DNA of 64,000 nucleotides from Ponticaulis sp. (GCA_002692725.1 NZLU01000017.1:62001-126000); one strand, 5' to 3'; shown: positions 26,386 through 35,889, numbered from the stretch's first letter. A program made the numbers and translations. The notes: generated by a model not told the origin, from the sequence alone.

Positions 26386-27570
26386 TCACTGACTTCCGGA
26401 TGTTCCCCGGATTGGGCGGATCTGCGCAGACAAACGTTCTTCGATCTCGCCTTCATATAATTTTGCCTGGGTGATTGCGGTTCTGCCGTCAGGTTCGACC
26501 GCAAACGCCGGAACCAGGCGCATATAATAGGTCACAGAGATCGCATCATTCTGCTCAGCGTCTGGATTGGCTTTGAAATCGGCATTGCGATGCAAAGCAT
26601 ACCAATAGGCGGGAATATCGATGCGGGAGACCGCCTCATGAATCGTGCCCGCTCGCGCCCAGCCATCATAATAGGGTTTAATTTCGCGATATCCGCCGAT
26701 AAATCCGTGAAGCCCACAATCTTCATTCGGCTCGAGACGAAGCTGGCCTCGGAACAATTTGAGTTGCGGCGGGAAGAACCCGGCATTGACCTGAGCATGA
26801 AGCTTGATCAGAGACGGCTCATCCACAATCACCATTCCGTTTTCGGTCCGCCCGCTCATCACGGACTGAAATCGCGGATCGGTGTTGATGCGATAGGAAT
26901 AATCTGGCGTCACATCGCCATTCGCATCTTTCACCAGATCATCATCTGAGAGGTAAAACGCGATTTTCACGCTGTCGTCATTCGCCGGGTCATCTCCCTC
27001 GCCAGACACCAGCATCAGAACTGCGAATGCGCCATTCAGCATATATTCTGTTGCAAAACTCTCACCGGCTTCATTCTTCAGCCGCCCGCGATAGGCGAGC
27101 ATGCAGCCCGCCATATAGTAATAGGTGTGATCAACGCCCGGCGTTCCGTCCGTTCCGGTGAAACCGGTGCTTGGATCACCATCCAGGTCAAAGCCGTAAG
27201 CAACGTCTCCCTCAACCGGCGTCATGCCAGGATCGGGAACACTCCACGGCTTTTCATAGACATTTTCCTTGCTGGGTCCGCGAATACCGCCAATGCGCGC
27301 CCATTGCGGGTTTTCCGGATCGAGTAGTTTGTCGACTTCCTCCCAGGTTCGGTAAGACGTTTTGAGCGCTTTTCGCCGGTCTATTGCCGGAAGCGCGCCA
27401 TTCGGACAGTCAGGCCCAGGCGCCTCAGCCGTTCCATCACCCGGAAAGTAGAAAGCATGTTGCTGCATTTCGAGCGCGTAGGATTTCACCCAACCATCAG
27501 CCAGAGCGGATGATGTTGTAAGCGCTGTCATTATCGCCAATACTGCGGGCAGTTTCAGTGTGAAATGCAT
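26386..27570 (-). CDS. Secreted protein of unknown function
   Basis: The 394-residue protein begins at the ATG at 27570 (GGGGAGA upstream) with a signal peptide ending TTSSALA. The mature part starts DGWVKSYALEMQQHAFYFPGDG and contains several Trp/Tyr-rich acidic stretches (GDVAYGFDLDGDPSTGFTG; SVTYYMRLVPAF). Asp-rich segments could bind Ca2+. I recognise no family. It stands alone between a terminator and the glycosyltransferase gene. Confidence 0.75.
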   Translation of the reverse strand: MHFTLKLPAVLAIMTALTTSSALADGWVKSYALEMQQHAFYFPGDGTAEAPGPDCPNGALPAIDRRKALKTSYRTWEEVDKLLDPENPQWARIGGIRGPSKENVYEKPWSVPDPGMTPVEGDVAYGFDLDGDPSTGFTGTDGTPGVDHTYYYMAGCMLAYRGRLKNEAGESFATEYMLNGAFAVLMLVSGEGDDPANDDSVKIAFYLSDDDLVKDANGDVTPDYSYRINTDPRFQSVMSGRTENGMVIVDEPSLIKLHAQVNAGFFPPQLKLFRGQLRLEPNEDCGLHGFIGGYREIKPYYDGWARAGTIHEAVSRIDIPAYWYALHRNADFKANPDAEQNDAISVTYYMRLVPAFAVEPDGRTAITQAKLYEGEIEERLSAQIRPIRGTSGSQ

Positions 27571-27667
27571 GCGGTCTCCCCTCATTTCTCTGACGCGTCC
27601 CAAAATGCAATCGCGTCAGATTTTTATACTTTATGGGAGACAGCTTAGCTGCAATTTACGGAAACAG

Positions 27668-28441
27668 TCAATCCTGACGGCTTTTCATCCAGATGCGAAA
27701 TATTCGCGGTCCGTCCACCAGATATCGCTTCCATAACCGCCTTGGCTCACTCGTCAGACGGTGGAGCCATTCCAACCGAGCCTCACGCATCCATTTTGGC
27801 GCGCGTGTGGTCTTCCCTGTCAGAAAATCGAGGCTCGCGCCGCAACACAGTGCAACGCCTTTGCCAGTTCCCATTTTGGCGGCTTCATAGGCGATCATTT
27901 CCTGCTGAGGTGAACCCACGCAGACAAAAGCAAACCGCTCATTGTGCCGACAGACAAATTCAGCCGCCTTTTTCACGGCGTCAGGATTGTGCCTCAACCC
28001 CATAGGCGGGGCATGCCAGGCCACATTGGTTATTCCGTGATCGCGCGCCAAGGCTTCGACCAAATTGACGTCACCGCCGATCAAGACGATTTTCTCACCG
28101 GGTTCGATGTGGTCCAGAATGAGTTTTTCAACAACGTCCGCGCCCGGCGAGGCTGGCAAGGGCTTTCGGTCAAGACGCGCCAACAGTTCGAGAATACGGC
28201 TGTCGCAGACAATCAAACCGGCGTGATCATAAAGCGGTCTCAGATCGGGTTCGTTATCCAGTCTGACCATATGGTCGACATTCGGCGTCACCAGATAGGT
28301 CAGTGGCGGAGTCCGGTCGGCCATCTCTAGCAGCACCTGAACAGTGCCCTTAGTGTCAAAAGCATCGAACTCCAGGCCCATAAAGTTAACCCGGGTTTCA
28401 AGTGCCAAATCAGGAGGAAGTGTAAGTGCTGTATATCCCAT
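27668..28441 (-). CDS. WecG/TagA/CpsF family glycosyltransferase
   Basis: The 257-residue protein matches the GT26 family that adds ManNAc or ManNAcA to undecaprenyl-linked GlcNAc in exopolysaccharide, enterobacterial common antigen or teichoic acid synthesis. Visible are TPNVDHMVRLDNEPDLRPLYDHAGLIVCDS, GGDVNLVEAL and the C-terminal CVGSPQQEMIAYEA motif. It is cytoplasmic-face, peripheral. There is no polysaccharide cluster around it. Confidence 0.93.
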   Translation of the reverse strand: MGYTALTLPPDLALETRVNFMGLEFDAFDTKGTVQVLLEMADRTPPLTYLVTPNVDHMVRLDNEPDLRPLYDHAGLIVCDSRILELLARLDRKPLPASPGADVVEKLILDHIEPGEKIVLIGGDVNLVEALARDHGITNVAWHAPPMGLRHNPDAVKKAAEFVCRHNERFAFVCVGSPQQEMIAYEAAKMGTGKGVALCCGASLDFLTGKTTRAPKWMREARLEWLHRLTSEPRRLWKRYLVDGPRIFRIWMKSRQD

Positions 28442-28544
28442 GCCCTATGAATGCATGAAATAGGCCAATATCTGGTATCGTCAGACCGCGAACTCTTTAG
28501 AAAACCTTTAGGATATGGCTAACCATAACGGGTCAGCCAGACCG

Positions 28545-29621
28545 CTACATGCTGGGGATGGGGCGCGCAGGGTCGGCCTCCCGTTTCTTCTTCGAATCCA
28601 TGTCATGTTTGCGTAAAAGCCCGCGAAACTGGTGATATGTGAGCCCAAGATACTCCGCAGCACGCCCCTGATGCCCCTGCGATTGCTTCAGCGCCGCCTC
28701 AACCAGCCGCACTTCATAGAATTTGATTTCTGAATCAAAATCGATCCCGCCTTCATCAAGTGGCGGTGGATCAAGTCGAATATCGTCTTCTGTCGCAGAT
28801 TGAGGCTTGGCGCGGGGCTGACTGCCGGGTCGATAAGGCGAGTCAAAAGGGTCAATCGCCTCTGCAGCGAACTCGACAGGTTCGGTCAAAGACCGACGCA
28901 GGCTTGTAAATGTCAGTCGTTCGGCGACATTTTTCAGCTCACGAACATTGCCCGGCCAGTCATGCGCCTCGAGGGCCAGAATGGCAGAGGCAGAAAAACC
29001 GGGGAAGCCCGCGCCAAGTTCGCGGGCCATGCCAGCACCAAAATGATCGGCCAGAAGCGAAATGTCCTCGTGTCGCACGCGTAAAGGCGGGAGAGTCACG
29101 ACATCAAAAGCCAGCCGATCCAGAAGGTCTGCGCGAAATTTCCCATCCGCCACGGCACCGGGCAGATCAATATTGGTCGCTGCTGATACGCGGACATCGC
29201 AGTTCAAAACATCTTCACCGCCAAGCCGTTGAAATTCACCATATTCAATCACCCGAAGCAGCTTTTCCTGAACCCGTTGGGAGGCGGTGGCGATTTCGTC
29301 GAGAAAGATCGTCCCCCCGTCAGCCTGTTCAAATCGACCGATCCGGCGTTTGGTTGCACCCGTAAAGGCGCCCACTTCGTGACCAAACAGCTCTGAGTCG
29401 AGCAATTCCTCATTCAGAGCCGCGCAGTTCACCTTAACGAACGGACCATTCCATCTGCGCGACAGGAAGTGCAGGCGCTCGCCAATCAGCTCCTTACCCG
29501 TCCCCCGCTCACCGATAATAAGGATTGGCCGATCAAGCTCCGCGACGCCTGATGCCTGTTCCAGCGCCTCAAGCCATTCCGGGCTTTCGCCAATGGGTGA
29601 AGTGGGTTCTATCATTTGCAT
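28545..29621 (-). CDS. pspF: PspF-type sigma-54 activator of the phage-shock operon
   Basis: The 358-residue protein is an enhancer-binding AAA+ ATPase without receiver domain: Walker A GERGTGKE (about residue 37), the sigma-54-contacting GAFTGA (about 88), Walker B GGTIFLDEI, and a C-terminal Fis-type helix-turn-helix (GRAAEYLGLTYHQFRGLL). It is divergent from the psp operon, which has a sigma-54 promoter, so it is PspF. PspA inhibits it until membrane stress releases it. No effector domain means control rests on PspA. Confidence 0.95.
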   Translation of the reverse strand: MQMIEPTSPIGESPEWLEALEQASGVAELDRPILIIGERGTGKELIGERLHFLSRRWNGPFVKVNCAALNEELLDSELFGHEVGAFTGATKRRIGRFEQADGGTIFLDEIATASQRVQEKLLRVIEYGEFQRLGGEDVLNCDVRVSAATNIDLPGAVADGKFRADLLDRLAFDVVTLPPLRVRHEDISLLADHFGAGMARELGAGFPGFSASAILALEAHDWPGNVRELKNVAERLTFTSLRRSLTEPVEFAAEAIDPFDSPYRPGSQPRAKPQSATEDDIRLDPPPLDEGGIDFDSEIKFYEVRLVEAALKQSQGHQGRAAEYLGLTYHQFRGLLRKHDMDSKKKREADPARPIPSM

Positions 29622-29747
29622 ATATTACGAATTTTTTCGTCAAAATGCTATAGTTGATTTCGTCAATTAAGCTTTTTTGATTTAGCGAAAAGCACAAAAA
29701 ATTTTATTAATTCAATAAATACAGTGACCTATAAAATTAATTTCAAA

Positions 29748-29764
29748 TTGGCACACCCATTGCA
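29748..29764 (+). promoter_or_regulatory. Sigma-54 promoter of the psp operon
   Basis: TTGGCACACCCATTGCA has the -24 GG (29750-29751) and -12 GC (29762-29763) at the exact spacing of the consensus TGGCAC-N5-TTGCA. The A+T-rich stretch at 29640-29745 upstream is where PspF and IHF would bind. Confidence 0.92.
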
Positions 29765-29815
29765 ATGCTAGGTCAGCTCAGCGGCTTAGGGGGCCGCACC
29801 AAACGGAGAAAGCGA

Positions 29816-29965
29816 ATGAGAGACTATGAGACATACGACCAGCCAAAAGAAGGACCATCGATCTCTGATCGATTTAACGCCTTCGTCCGCTGGCTGTCAC
29901 GTCGGCCGATGGAAAGCTGGGGCTTCTTCATCGCTGGTCTGATCATCGCCCGCATTCTCTTCTAA
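29816..29965 (+). CDS. First gene of psp operon: 49-residue membrane protein
   Basis: From the ATG at 29816 (ACGGAGAA upstream) the 49-residue protein has a charged N-terminal half (RDYETYDQPKEG) and a single hydrophobic segment at the end (WGFFIAGLIIARILF). It is directly downstream of the sigma-54 promoter and 24 bases before pspA. I do not recognise it as a standard Psp protein; its place suggests a membrane-stress role. Confidence 0.7.
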   Translation: MRDYETYDQPKEGPSISDRFNAFVRWLSRRPMESWGFFIAGLIIARILF

Positions 29966-29989
29966 GAACACCAATAAGGAGTACCGACC

Positions 29990-30691
29990 ATGGGACTGTT
30001 TTCCCGCTTCGGAGACATCGTAAATTCAAACATCAACGCCATGCTCGACAAGGCGGAAGATCCAGAAAAAATCGCTCGCCTGATGATTCAGGAAATGGAA
30101 GACACGCTGATTGAGGTTCGCTCAGGCGCGGCCCGAGCAATGGCAGACAAGAAAGAAATGGAACGCGAAATCGCGCATTTCGAAAAAGTCGCCAGCGAAT
30201 GGGAAGCGAAAGCTGAAATGGCTATCGATAAGGGTCGTGAAGATCTTGCGCGTGGCGCCCTTCAGGCCAAGCAAAAGGCCGCTTCTGAAATTGAAGCCCG
30301 TAAACAAGGTCTCGATGCCGCTGAAGAGGCTTTTGAGAAACGCTCTGCCGATCTCGAAAAGCTGCAAGCCAAGCTCGACGAAGCCAAAGCCAAGCATCGC
30401 GCCCTGATGATGCGCCGTGAAGCCGCCGAGCATCGCATCCGCACTCGGTCGCGGACTTATGACAGCCGCGTCGATGATGCCCTGGCTCGTTATTCTGCCG
30501 TTGAGCGCAAAGTTGACGAGATGGAAGCCTATGCGGACACCATCAAAGGCGCAGAACCTTCGCTCGAATCTCAGTTTGCTGACCTCGAAAAGTCAGAAGC
30601 TGTCGAAAAAGAGCTGGCTGACCTTAAGCGTCGCAAAGGTATGGCGACCACCGCAACGCCGACCACAACCCATTCTGACACACAGGAGTAA
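29990..30691 (+). CDS. pspA: Phage shock protein A
   Basis: PspA binds damaged inner membrane as large oligomers (IM30/Vipp1, ESCRT-III-like) and represses PspF in unstressed cells. The 233-residue protein has the N-terminal amphipathic helix MGLFSRFGDIVNSNINAMLD, then long coiled-coil helices rich in E/K/R/A, ending in an unstructured Thr-rich tail. The tail (MATTATPTTTHSDTQE) is longer than in E. coli PspA. Confidence 0.95.
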   Translation: MGLFSRFGDIVNSNINAMLDKAEDPEKIARLMIQEMEDTLIEVRSGAARAMADKKEMEREIAHFEKVASEWEAKAEMAIDKGREDLARGALQAKQKAASEIEARKQGLDAAEEAFEKRSADLEKLQAKLDEAKAKHRALMMRREAAEHRIRTRSRTYDSRVDDALARYSAVERKVDEMEAYADTIKGAEPSLESQFADLEKSEAVEKELADLKRRKGMATTATPTTTHSDTQE

Positions 30692-30697
30692 TCTCAC

Positions 30698-30829
30698 ATG
30701 GCACTCCCAATTCTCGTCCTCGCAGGCATTATGAGTGTGCTCACCGCGCCTGGCCTGATCGCACAACACCTCGAAGCCCGGAAGAAAAAGGCTGAAGAGG
30801 CTTTGACGGAAGGCACCCAGAATGCCTGA
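30698..30829 (+). CDS. 43-residue membrane protein between pspA and pspB
   Basis: The ATG at 30698 follows CAGGAG at 30682-30687. The product reads MALPILVLAGIMSVLTAPGL, then IAQHLEARKKKAEEALTEGT: one transmembrane segment and a short cytoplasmic basic/acidic helix. It overlaps pspB by eight bases. The position and a topology resembling PspB/PspD suggest a Psp membrane partner; I cannot assign it to PspD with confidence. Confidence 0.6.
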   Translation: MALPILVLAGIMSVLTAPGLIAQHLEARKKKAEEALTEGTQNA

Positions 30830-31079
30830 TGAGATCTTTGCAATCGTAATCGTCAGCATCCTCTTTGTCGGCTTTCCGGCGACGCTGTTCCACTACATCA
30901 CCCTGTGGCGGAAACAGAGAAGCCTCCAGCCAGACGACGAACGGATGCTAGAGGATCTCTGGCGATCAGCCCGCGCCATGGAGCGCCGGATTGAAAGCCT
31001 CGAAGCCATTATCGACGGTGAAACGGAGCGGTCGCACCGCTCCGAGAACCACCGCGACGACATTTACAGGAAGAACTAA
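30822..31079 (+). CDS. pspB: Phage shock protein B
   Basis: The 85-residue protein has an N-terminal membrane helix (IFAIVIVSILFVGFPATLFHYI) and a cytoplasmic coiled coil with LWRSARAMERRIESLEAI, the PspB signature. PspB and PspC sense envelope stress and relieve PspA inhibition of PspF. Its stop overlaps the pspC start (TAATG). Confidence 0.9.
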   Translation: MPDEIFAIVIVSILFVGFPATLFHYITLWRKQRSLQPDDERMLEDLWRSARAMERRIESLEAIIDGETERSHRSENHRDDIYRKN

Positions 31080-31567
31080 TGACACATCGCAGACACAGGG
31101 ATGACGACTACAAAAAGTGGCGTAACACGTTCCACGAAGGTCGCGACCATGACGAGCCGTATGATTATGTCGGTTCGCCCAACCCCAAAAAGTTGTACCG
31201 TTCAAGTGAAGACCGCGTCGTGGGTGGGGTGTGCGGCGGTATCGCAGAACGCTTTGGATGGGAGCCAACACTTGTTCGGTTGGCAACCGCACTTTCAACG
31301 GTTCTGTTCGCCGGCCCGATCATGGTCATCGCCTATATGGTGATGTGGATCGTCACCCCAAAACGGCCTCGTACAGCGCGTCCACTCAGTGATGAGGAAG
31401 ATACATTCTGGCGTGGCGTGTCGGACAAACCATCCGTTACGTTTTCCAACATCCGCTACAAATTCATGGATCTGGAAGACCGACTTCAAAGCATGGAACG
31501 CTCTGTCACTTCAGATGAGTGGCGCCTTCGCAAACAATTCCGCGACCTCGAAAGCGGTCGCTCTTAA
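31079..31567 (+). CDS. pspC: Phage shock protein C (PspC domain)
   Basis: The 162-residue protein contains the PspC domain KKLYRSSEDRVVGGVCGGIAERFG followed by two hydrophobic segments (about residues 67-98: LATALSTVLFAGPIMVIAYMVMW). A cytoplasmic charged tail (DLEDRLQSMERSV) follows. It couples with PspB as the membrane sensor. Translationally coupled to pspB. Confidence 0.92.
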   Translation: MTHRRHRDDDYKKWRNTFHEGRDHDEPYDYVGSPNPKKLYRSSEDRVVGGVCGGIAERFGWEPTLVRLATALSTVLFAGPIMVIAYMVMWIVTPKRPRTARPLSDEEDTFWRGVSDKPSVTFSNIRYKFMDLEDRLQSMERSVTSDEWRLRKQFRDLESGRS

Positions 31568-31605
31568 CACCCAATCCGCAGGAAGGATCTTAAAGGGGCT
31601 TAGCT

Positions 31606-31845
31606 ATGAGACAGAAACAGACACATTTCGGATTGTACGCGGCACTCGTCGCCACCAGTGGAATGGTTGCACTCGCCGTGATCTCTGTCGCTGCAGGGGA
31701 ACTGCGCGTCCAGGCCGGAGGGCTGAATGTCAGCCTGATGACCCGCGCCGAACAGGGCTTCGTTATCAAAGTTGATGGTGCCGACTGCCCGGGCGCTGGC
31801 TGCCCGGCCTTCGCACTCAACTGGTCAATGACGAAGAACGGCTAA
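31606..31845 (+). CDS. Last gene of psp operon: 79-residue membrane/secreted protein
   Basis: The 79-residue protein has an N-terminal hydrophobic helix (YAALVATSGMVALAVISVAAG) and a short C-terminal domain with DCPGAGCPAF, a likely disulfide loop if exported. AAGGGG precedes the ATG. Same strand and 38 bases after pspC, so likely in the psp transcript. Unknown function. Confidence 0.65.
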   Translation: MRQKQTHFGLYAALVATSGMVALAVISVAAGELRVQAGGLNVSLMTRAEQGFVIKVDGADCPGAGCPAFALNWSMTKNG

Positions 31846-33719
31846 ACTTCGATCTGACCCTTCCGGATGGCCCGGACCAGGAAACGGATCGGCGACACAG
31901 CCTCCGCTTCTGGTCGGGCGAAGGGCAGGGCCTCACCCCGAGCCATCGACAAGATCAGATCAGCCATCAACGGTGCAAACGTAAATCCTCGCGCACCCAG
32001 ACCCGATAGAACATAAACCCCATTCTGATGCGGAACATGCTCAGCGACCTCAGCCCCTTTCGAAATCGGGGCCAGTATTTTTCCGGCACATTCAGACTGA
32101 AACGCAACTCCGGCAATTGGTAGCCGGTCCGGTGTCGTTGCCCTCACCGATGCCCGTGAACGCAAACTCTCCAAATCCAAGCAGTCAGCCCAATCGGGCG
32201 ACAGGCCTGTCAGAGCATGCAGATTGTGATTGCGTGCCGCGTCGCTGATTTCGGGCTCCCGGTCATCTGGAATGGCTTCAAATGTTGCCCCACAGACCAG
32301 CTCATCGCCAAGCCGCAGCACATAATTTCCGCCCGCTCGTGCCGCTGGCTCCACCTTGTCCGTCGTCTCGCCGTATTCGACCTGTCCTAGCTTTCCGGCT
32401 AATGGCAAGTGCGCGCCGGGCAAGAGCGCCGCACTGAGGCGGCCCGACGCCACGATACGAAGCACACCATCCAGCGTGTCAGCTTCCGCCAAATCATCTG
32501 GAGAAACGGTATGCCCCATGCAGCGCGTAATGCGCTCATGATCGAGCAAAGTCCGCACCAGCTCAGGCGGCCGTAAGATCAATGCGCCCGAATGCCGAAG
32601 ACCTCTCTTGTCGCTGAGCCCCGTGAGCCAGTCCTCATCTAGTGGCGGATCTTCGAGGAGTTTCTCAAATCGCAGCGTTTCGGCGTCTGATTGCGCGAAT
32701 TGTTCGATTGTCACATCCTCGCAGGCAGAGGGCGCGCGAGACCGATAGAATTGCAGCGCGTGAAAATAACTCTGAATGAGCAGGCGAGCCTGGGACGTGT
32801 CGCCAACATCCAGTCTCGGCATCACGAGCGCAAGAGGATTGCCGCTCGCGCCAGAGGCTGGAGTATCGCTTGTGTCAGTGACCTGGACCGGGAATCCCCG
32901 CTCCGCAAAGACCCGCGCGAGGCTGGCACCCGCGATGCCAGCCCCAATGATTTCAACCTTGTCGAACGCTGTCTCCTCAGGTGAGGTGAGATAGATATCC
33001 GGCTCGGTCGGCCTGGAAACCGGGCCCATAACGGCTTCCAGGCGCTCCCGCTTACGCCCATAGCCCGGCTGTTTACTCACTTCAAAGCCAGCGGCGGCCA
33101 GTCCGCGACGCACATGCCCGGCGACGGTAAAAGTTCCAACCCGGCAGCCAGGCGCCGAATGCTGCGCCACCTGTTCAAGCACCGCATCCGACCACATGGC
33201 ATCGTTTTTGGCCGGCGAAAAGCCGTCTAGAAACCACGCATCAGCCTGAAAATCACAGGTATTAAGCCAGTCCTCAGCATCACCGATATAGAGCGTCAGA
33301 CTGGCTTTCCACTCCGGAAAAACAATGCGCTGGGCGCCCCGGGTCCGCACCGGCCAACGCTCAATCAGGGTTTCCGTGGGGAGTTCTGGCCAGTTTGATA
33401 GCGATCGTTCGGCATCTTTTTGCGAAAGCGGGAATTTCTCGACCGTGAGAAAGTGCAGCCAGCCAGCATCATGGCGCTGCGACTTTCGCCAGAGATCAAT
33501 CGTCGCCAGAAAATTAAGTCCCGTTCCAAACCCCAGTTCCGCTATGGTGAAGACAGACCTGTTTTGCCAGCGCTCCGGCAAGCCGCAGGCCTTCAGAAAG
33601 ACCGAACGTGTTTCTTCGAGCCCGTTGGCCACAGAATAATAGACATCGTCGAACCCCGTTGCGACGGGTGTCTGGTCATCATTCCAATGTAGTTCAGGTT
33701 GATCGGGCAATCTTGGCAT
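31842..33719 (-). CDS. mnmC: Bifunctional tRNA-modifying enzyme MnmC
   Basis: MnmC completes 5-methylaminomethyl-2-thiouridine at tRNA wobble U34. The 625-residue fusion has an N-terminal methyltransferase (LGFGTGLNFLATIDLW, and the DAWFLDGFSPAKND motif, about residues 145-160) and a C-terminal FAD oxidase (IIGAGIAGASLARVFAERG, about residues 259-277, and GLGARGFTFAPLMADLI). It works after MnmE-MnmG, which lie about 18 kb away in this window. Confidence 0.95.
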   Translation of the reverse strand: MPRLPDQPELHWNDDQTPVATGFDDVYYSVANGLEETRSVFLKACGLPERWQNRSVFTIAELGFGTGLNFLATIDLWRKSQRHDAGWLHFLTVEKFPLSQKDAERSLSNWPELPTETLIERWPVRTRGAQRIVFPEWKASLTLYIGDAEDWLNTCDFQADAWFLDGFSPAKNDAMWSDAVLEQVAQHSAPGCRVGTFTVAGHVRRGLAAAGFEVSKQPGYGRKRERLEAVMGPVSRPTEPDIYLTSPEETAFDKVEIIGAGIAGASLARVFAERGFPVQVTDTSDTPASGASGNPLALVMPRLDVGDTSQARLLIQSYFHALQFYRSRAPSACEDVTIEQFAQSDAETLRFEKLLEDPPLDEDWLTGLSDKRGLRHSGALILRPPELVRTLLDHERITRCMGHTVSPDDLAEADTLDGVLRIVASGRLSAALLPGAHLPLAGKLGQVEYGETTDKVEPAARAGGNYVLRLGDELVCGATFEAIPDDREPEISDAARNHNLHALTGLSPDWADCLDLESLRSRASVRATTPDRLPIAGVAFQSECAGKILAPISKGAEVAEHVPHQNGVYVLSGLGARGFTFAPLMADLILSMARGEALPFARPEAEAVSPIRFLVRAIRKGQIEV

Positions 33720-33760
33720 GCCCCGGTTTAACCCCAGTCACGCGCCTTGCCGAGAGGGAT

Positions 33761-34378
33761 TTATGGCCGCAGTGCCGCCAGAACAGATTGCGCCGAACGC
33801 AGCGCAATGATTTCGGGTAATGGTCCACGCATCAGCACCATGCGGTGCCACACCGGACCGAACAGCATTTCGCAAGTCGCATCGATATCATAGTCGCGCT
33901 TGATCTTGCCGTGCACAGCTGCCTGAGCCAGCGTTGCCTTTAAAGGCTTTCGGAAACTTCCATTGAACCAGCCCCGAAAGACCTCTCCTGCGTGGGAATC
34001 ATCAGCAGCAGCAAGTAGGGCGCTGCGAAGCAGATGGGCGCCATCGCCAACGCGCGCGAGTTCAACAATCGGCGTTATGAATTGTGAGAGCTGGACATCG
34101 ATCGGCTTTTCGCTGGCGATCACCGGATCATCAATCAATGAAATGGCCGCTTCGACGGCGATGGTGGCAATTGATGGCCACCAGCGGTAAATCGTCTGTT
34201 TGCTGGCACGTGCCCGTTTGGCGAGCCTGTCAGGACTGAAATTTCGCCAGCCACTTTCAGCCAGCTCCTCGCGTGCCGCGCTCAGGATCGCCTGTTTCGA
34301 CGCTTCGCTCCGCTTTGGTCCCTCGCGTCGCGCGGGTCCCTCAGAAGCTGCTGGCTGCTGTTTGAGTGTCGGGTCCAT
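33761..34378 (-). CDS. TetR family transcriptional regulator
   Basis: From the ATG at 34378 (GGGGAGGTGG upstream) the protein is 205 residues; a farther start at 34417 lacks a site. The helix-turn-helix (FSPDRLAKRARASKQTIYRWWPSIATIAVEA) has the IYRWW pattern of the TetR_C_33-type group. Target not evident: a LysE gene follows upstream on the same strand. Confidence 0.85.
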   Translation of the reverse strand: MDPTLKQQPAASEGPARREGPKRSEASKQAILSAAREELAESGWRNFSPDRLAKRARASKQTIYRWWPSIATIAVEAAISLIDDPVIASEKPIDVQLSQFITPIVELARVGDGAHLLRSALLAAADDSHAGEVFRGWFNGSFRKPLKATLAQAAVHGKIKRDYDIDATCEMLFGPVWHRMVLMRGPLPEIIALRSAQSVLAALRP

Positions 34379-34492
34379 CAGTCCACCTCCCCGATCAGCA
34401 TGATCGGCACGGGTCATACTTAACCCCGCGACCCTTAACCCTTCCTAACAGCTGGGCCCGGTTTTGCCGACTATTTAACTGCCTAAACTGGC

Positions 34493-35149
34493 CTAAAGGA
34501 TTTGTGATGCAAACGCCCAGAGCACAGATGCCGCCATAATAAACGCCGCGCAGACATAAAAAGCTCTTGCGAATCCGGGCTCTGAGAATTTGTGAGCGAG
34601 CAGACGCGCACCTGTTGCATAAATACCCAGTCCGAAAAGTTCTGTAAATGTGACCGTCAGGATCATCACAAATACCTGAAACATGATGGATTGATCTGTG
34701 GAAAAGAAGGTCGGGAGCAGTCCGCCAAACCAGACAAGCGCGTTTGGGTTGCTGATTTGCAGGCCCATCCCGCGGAAAAACTGAGCGATCACCCGTCCGT
34801 ATTTTGGCGGAGACTTCGCATTCTTTCCGAAAACTTTGCTGACATCTTCCTCAAAATGCGTCGAGACAGGTTGTACGGCCGTCGACCAGGCCAGCCAGAG
34901 CACGAAGCAAAGCCCTGCAATTTTCACAATCAGAAACGCGGTTGGAAATTGCTGAGCCAACAGGCCCGCGCCCGATGCCGCGAGGCTGATCCAGATGACA
35001 TTCGCCGCGCAAACGCCAAGCGCTGCGATTAGCGCATAAAACAAGCCATAGCGGAGTGAGGAGGCGAGAATCAGCATAACGGCCGGTCCGGGCGTAAGCC
35101 CACCGGCCGCAAACAAAAGAATAAGAGAAACCCACAGATCAATATCCAT
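34493..35149 (-). CDS. LysE family amino-acid exporter
   Basis: The 218-residue protein begins LWVSLILLFAAGGLTPGPAVMLILASSLRYG, the LysE/RhtB signature, and has about six membrane helices. It would export amino acids or homoserine lactone-like compounds. GAGGAA precedes the ATG. Confidence 0.92.
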   Translation of the reverse strand: MDIDLWVSLILLFAAGGLTPGPAVMLILASSLRYGLFYALIAALGVCAANVIWISLAASGAGLLAQQFPTAFLIVKIAGLCFVLWLAWSTAVQPVSTHFEEDVSKVFGKNAKSPPKYGRVIAQFFRGMGLQISNPNALVWFGGLLPTFFSTDQSIMFQVFVMILTVTFTELFGLGIYATGARLLAHKFSEPGFARAFYVCAAFIMAASVLWAFASQIL

Positions 35150-35205
35150 GCGTTCCTCGTTTCCCGGTTTCCTCTAGCTGTAAAGGGGAGGAGGAGCTCT
35201 GCCCC

Positions 35206-35739
35206 CTAGATCTCGCCCTTATAGCGCTTCAGCGACATCTCAATGAGCTCATGCGCTTTGTCGACACCATAAATCGCCTCAACCTTCACCCATTTGTTCG
35301 GCTCAAGGTCTTTATAGTGCTCGAAGAAATGCTTGATCCGGTCGAGCAGAATGTCTGGCAGGTCGTCCGTCGTGTGCACTTTATCATAATAGCTGGTCAG
35401 TTTCTGATGTGGGACAGCGAGAATTTTCTCGTCCTGACCGCCATCATCTTCCATCATCAACACACCAATCGGGCGGGCGCGCAGAACTGATCCCGGGACA
35501 AGCGCGCGCTGACCAACGCACATCACGTCAATTGGGTCGCCATCCAGGCTGAGCGTGTGGGGCACAAAGCCATAATTACACGGATACCGCATGCTGGTGT
35601 AAAGGAAGCGGTCCACAAACATGGCGCCAGACTCCTTGTCGATCTCGTATTTGATCGGCTCGCCCCCCAGCGGCACTTCGATAACAACGTTAACGTCAGA
35701 AGGCGGATTGTTGCCGCTCGAGATTTTCGAAAGATCCAT
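35206..35739 (-). CDS. ppa: Inorganic pyrophosphatase
   Basis: The 177-residue, family I soluble enzyme hydrolyses PPi to drive biosynthesis. It carries the KYEIDK and [19 protein letters not shown] segments and the metal-binding DGDPIDVMC (about residues 67-75) and DEKILAVP. Length is typical. Confidence 0.97.
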   Translation of the reverse strand: MDLSKISSGNNPPSDVNVVIEVPLGGEPIKYEIDKESGAMFVDRFLYTSMRYPCNYGFVPHTLSLDGDPIDVMCVGQRALVPGSVLRARPIGVLMMEDDGGQDEKILAVPHQKLTSYYDKVHTTDDLPDILLDRIKHFFEHYKDLEPNKWVKVEAIYGVDKAHELIEMSLKRYKGEI

Positions 35740-35889
35740 GTCAGTCCCCTGAATTACGCAAGTTCGCCTCGTCTAACGAGGCGATGGCCATTGTGCAAGC
35801 GCAACAAATGGTAAATTTCCAGTTTTTACAGTCTTGGGTGTATACCTTCCGAGAAACCTGAAATTTCCCGGAAATTTGCTCAAAATAGA

